From positions 1 through 64,000 of the forward strand of contig NZ_JAVBXX010000042.1 in the NCBI RefSeq assembly GCF_030824335.1: a DNA stretch of 64,000 nucleotides. The letters run 5' to 3'. Below, one piece after another: positions 63,015 through 64,000 of the stretch. Every line of letters begins with the position of its first letter. The first letter of the stretch is position 1. The notes beneath the pieces were generated by a model that was not told the origin of the DNA, did not search any database, and saw nothing but the letters and a program-made list of their open reading frames with translations. The stretch is from Azonexus sp. GTDB taxonomy: Bacteria > Pseudomonadota > Gammaproteobacteria > Burkholderiales > Rhodocyclaceae. Position numbers and translations under genes: made by a program.

Positions 63015-63935
63015 TCACTGCGGGCCGGGGTTTTGCCCGTCTTCACGCCAGCTGGCGAAACGTTGTTCAAGAAAATCGAGGAAGACGCGCACCTTGGCCG
63101 ACAGCAGATGACGTTGCGGATAGAGCGCGTGAATGTCGGCCGAGATGCCGGCCCACTCAGGCAGCACGCGGACCAGGCGGCCGCTGCGCAGGTCGGCGGC
63201 GATGTCCCATGCCGAGCGCAGGACGATGCCGTGCCCGGCCAGCGCCCAGTCGACGGCGATTTCGCCGTGATTGACGGCCAGCGGGCTGCGTACCTTGACG
63301 GTGACCTGCTGGTTGCCATCGGTCAATTGCCAGTTGTTGAAGGCGCGCTCGTTCTCGCGGATGACGATGCAGTCGTGCGCCTGCAGGTCGCGCGGCGTCT
63401 GTGGCATGCCGCGGGCGGCAAGGTAGGCGGGGGCAGCGCACAGCAAACGGCGGTTGGGTGCGATGCGGCGGGCGAGGATGCGCGCATCCGGCGGCGGGCC
63501 GAAGCGGATGGCGATGTCGAGCGCGTGTTCGGTCAGGTCGAGCGTGCGGTCGGAGAGGTGGAGGATGACCTCGACGTCCGGCCAGTCGCGGACGAAATCG
63601 GAAATTGCCGGGCCGAGGTGGCGGCGGCCGAAACCGAAGCCGGCGTTGATCCGCAACAGCCCCTGCGGCTGCTCACGACTTTCACCGAGCGAGCGTTCCA
63701 GGCGCTCGATGTCGCGCAGGATCTGCTCGCCGTCCTCCAGGTAACGTTCCCCCTCGGGGGTCAGGCTGAGTCGCCGTGTCGTCCGGTTGAGCAGGCGCAC
63801 GCCGAGGCGTTGTTCCAGCGCTGCCAGCCGGCGGCTGACCGCCGGCGGCGTGATGCCGAGCGCTTGTGCCGCCGCCGCCAGGCTGGGCTGGCGGGCGAGC
63901 AGGCTGAAGAAGGCGAGATCGGGAACGTCGTTCAT
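63015..63935 (-). CDS. LysR-family transcriptional regulator
   Basis: A 306-aa regulator. The N-terminal winged HTH is FFSLLARQPSLAAAAQALGITPPAVSRRLAALEQRLGVRLLNRTTRRLSLT pattern, and the effector-binding domain starts near residue 90 (GLLRINAGFGFGRRHLGPAI). The Asp-rich LDLTEHALDIAIRFG segment is common in this subgroup. The ligand and targets are unknown; the exporter operon 66 bp away on the same strand is a candidate, though LysR targets are more often divergent. The 65 bp after its start to the window end hold only AT-richer DNA. Confidence 0.92.
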   Translation of the reverse strand: MNDVPDLAFFSLLARQPSLAAAAQALGITPPAVSRRLAALEQRLGVRLLNRTTRRLSLTPEGERYLEDGEQILRDIERLERSLGESREQPQGLLRINAGFGFGRRHLGPAISDFVRDWPDVEVILHLSDRTLDLTEHALDIAIRFGPPPDARILARRIAPNRRLLCAAPAYLAARGMPQTPRDLQAHDCIVIRENERAFNNWQLTDGNQQVTVKVRSPLAVNHGEIAVDWALAGHGIVLRSAWDIAADLRSGRLVRVLPEWAGISADIHALYPQRHLLSAKVRVFLDFLEQRFASWREDGQNPGPQ

Positions 63936-64000
63936 TCGTGCTTTAAACGCAATAATAAATTGAATGTTGCGCCATTGTATCTTTGGCTGTGCTGAATATC

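Noticed and set aside
1..64000. tRNA or rRNA genes
   Set aside because: No cloverleaf with a TTCRANNC T-loop or rRNA-like stretch was noticed in the intergenic regions on either strand.

Overview
The window is a GC-rich (roughly 60%) chromosomal segment from a betaproteobacterium, most like the Rhodocyclales (Dechloromonas/Azonexus type). The basis is the gene content: a class I PHA cluster with PhaR, a RegB/RegA-type redox two-component pair, a RelA with an EFDD synthetase motif, the rnhA-dnaQ-gloB neighbourhood, FliW, MtfA and Tex. No rRNA or tRNA gene was seen. Most genes are densely packed with ATGA or TGATG overlaps.

Region 1 (1-13460) is a complete type I-C CRISPR-Cas locus. A WYL-domain regulator (cut by the window edge) overlaps cas3, followed by cas5c, cas8c (with a well-supported internal cas11c start) and cas7c. 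Then comes an oppositely oriented RelE/ParE-type toxin-antitoxin pair, then cas4, cas1, cas2, a 182-bp leader and an array of 58 identical 37-bp repeats with 57 spacers. The distal end of the array runs directly into a truncated, frameshifted 3' remnant of what looks like a DUF3368 (PIN-type) toxin gene.

Region 2 (13537-25312) holds housekeeping and stress genes: an old-yellow-enzyme reductase, tex, fliW, an EamA transporter with mtfA, gdhA, relA, a TlpA-like thioredoxin, and a three-gene copper-delivery operon (anchored protein, Sco1, PCuAC).

Region 3 (25334-29747) is a mobile block. A 22-bp direct repeat that is itself a terminator hairpin flanks a unit with an IS1182-family end remnant on the left and a full IS1182-family copy on the right. 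Between them lies an AT-richer gene for an exported RCC1-like repeat protein with an LprI-like N-terminus.

Region 4 (29761-42200) carries a Na+/H+ antiporter-family protein, regA/regB, a large MASE1-CHASE-PAS-GGDEF-EAL protein, a probable five-gene operon (methyltransferase, rnhA, dnaQ, lipase-like hydrolase, apeB), gloB, a lone receiver protein and a small membrane protein.

Region 5 (42247-52599) carries a DUF748 protein, rmuC, a DUF3293 protein and a Ser/Thr kinase-HDOD-GAF fusion, then bamD diverging from rluD-pgeF with overlapping start codons.

Region 6 (52632-64000) carries phaC, two tandem phaB paralogues and phaR with TGCA-rich candidate operators. These are followed by a Spy-like periplasmic protein, a class D (OXA-type) beta-lactamase, a class V aminotransferase, a MacAB-like ABC exporter operon and a LysR regulator.

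All functional names rest on motif recognition by eye; no database search was run.
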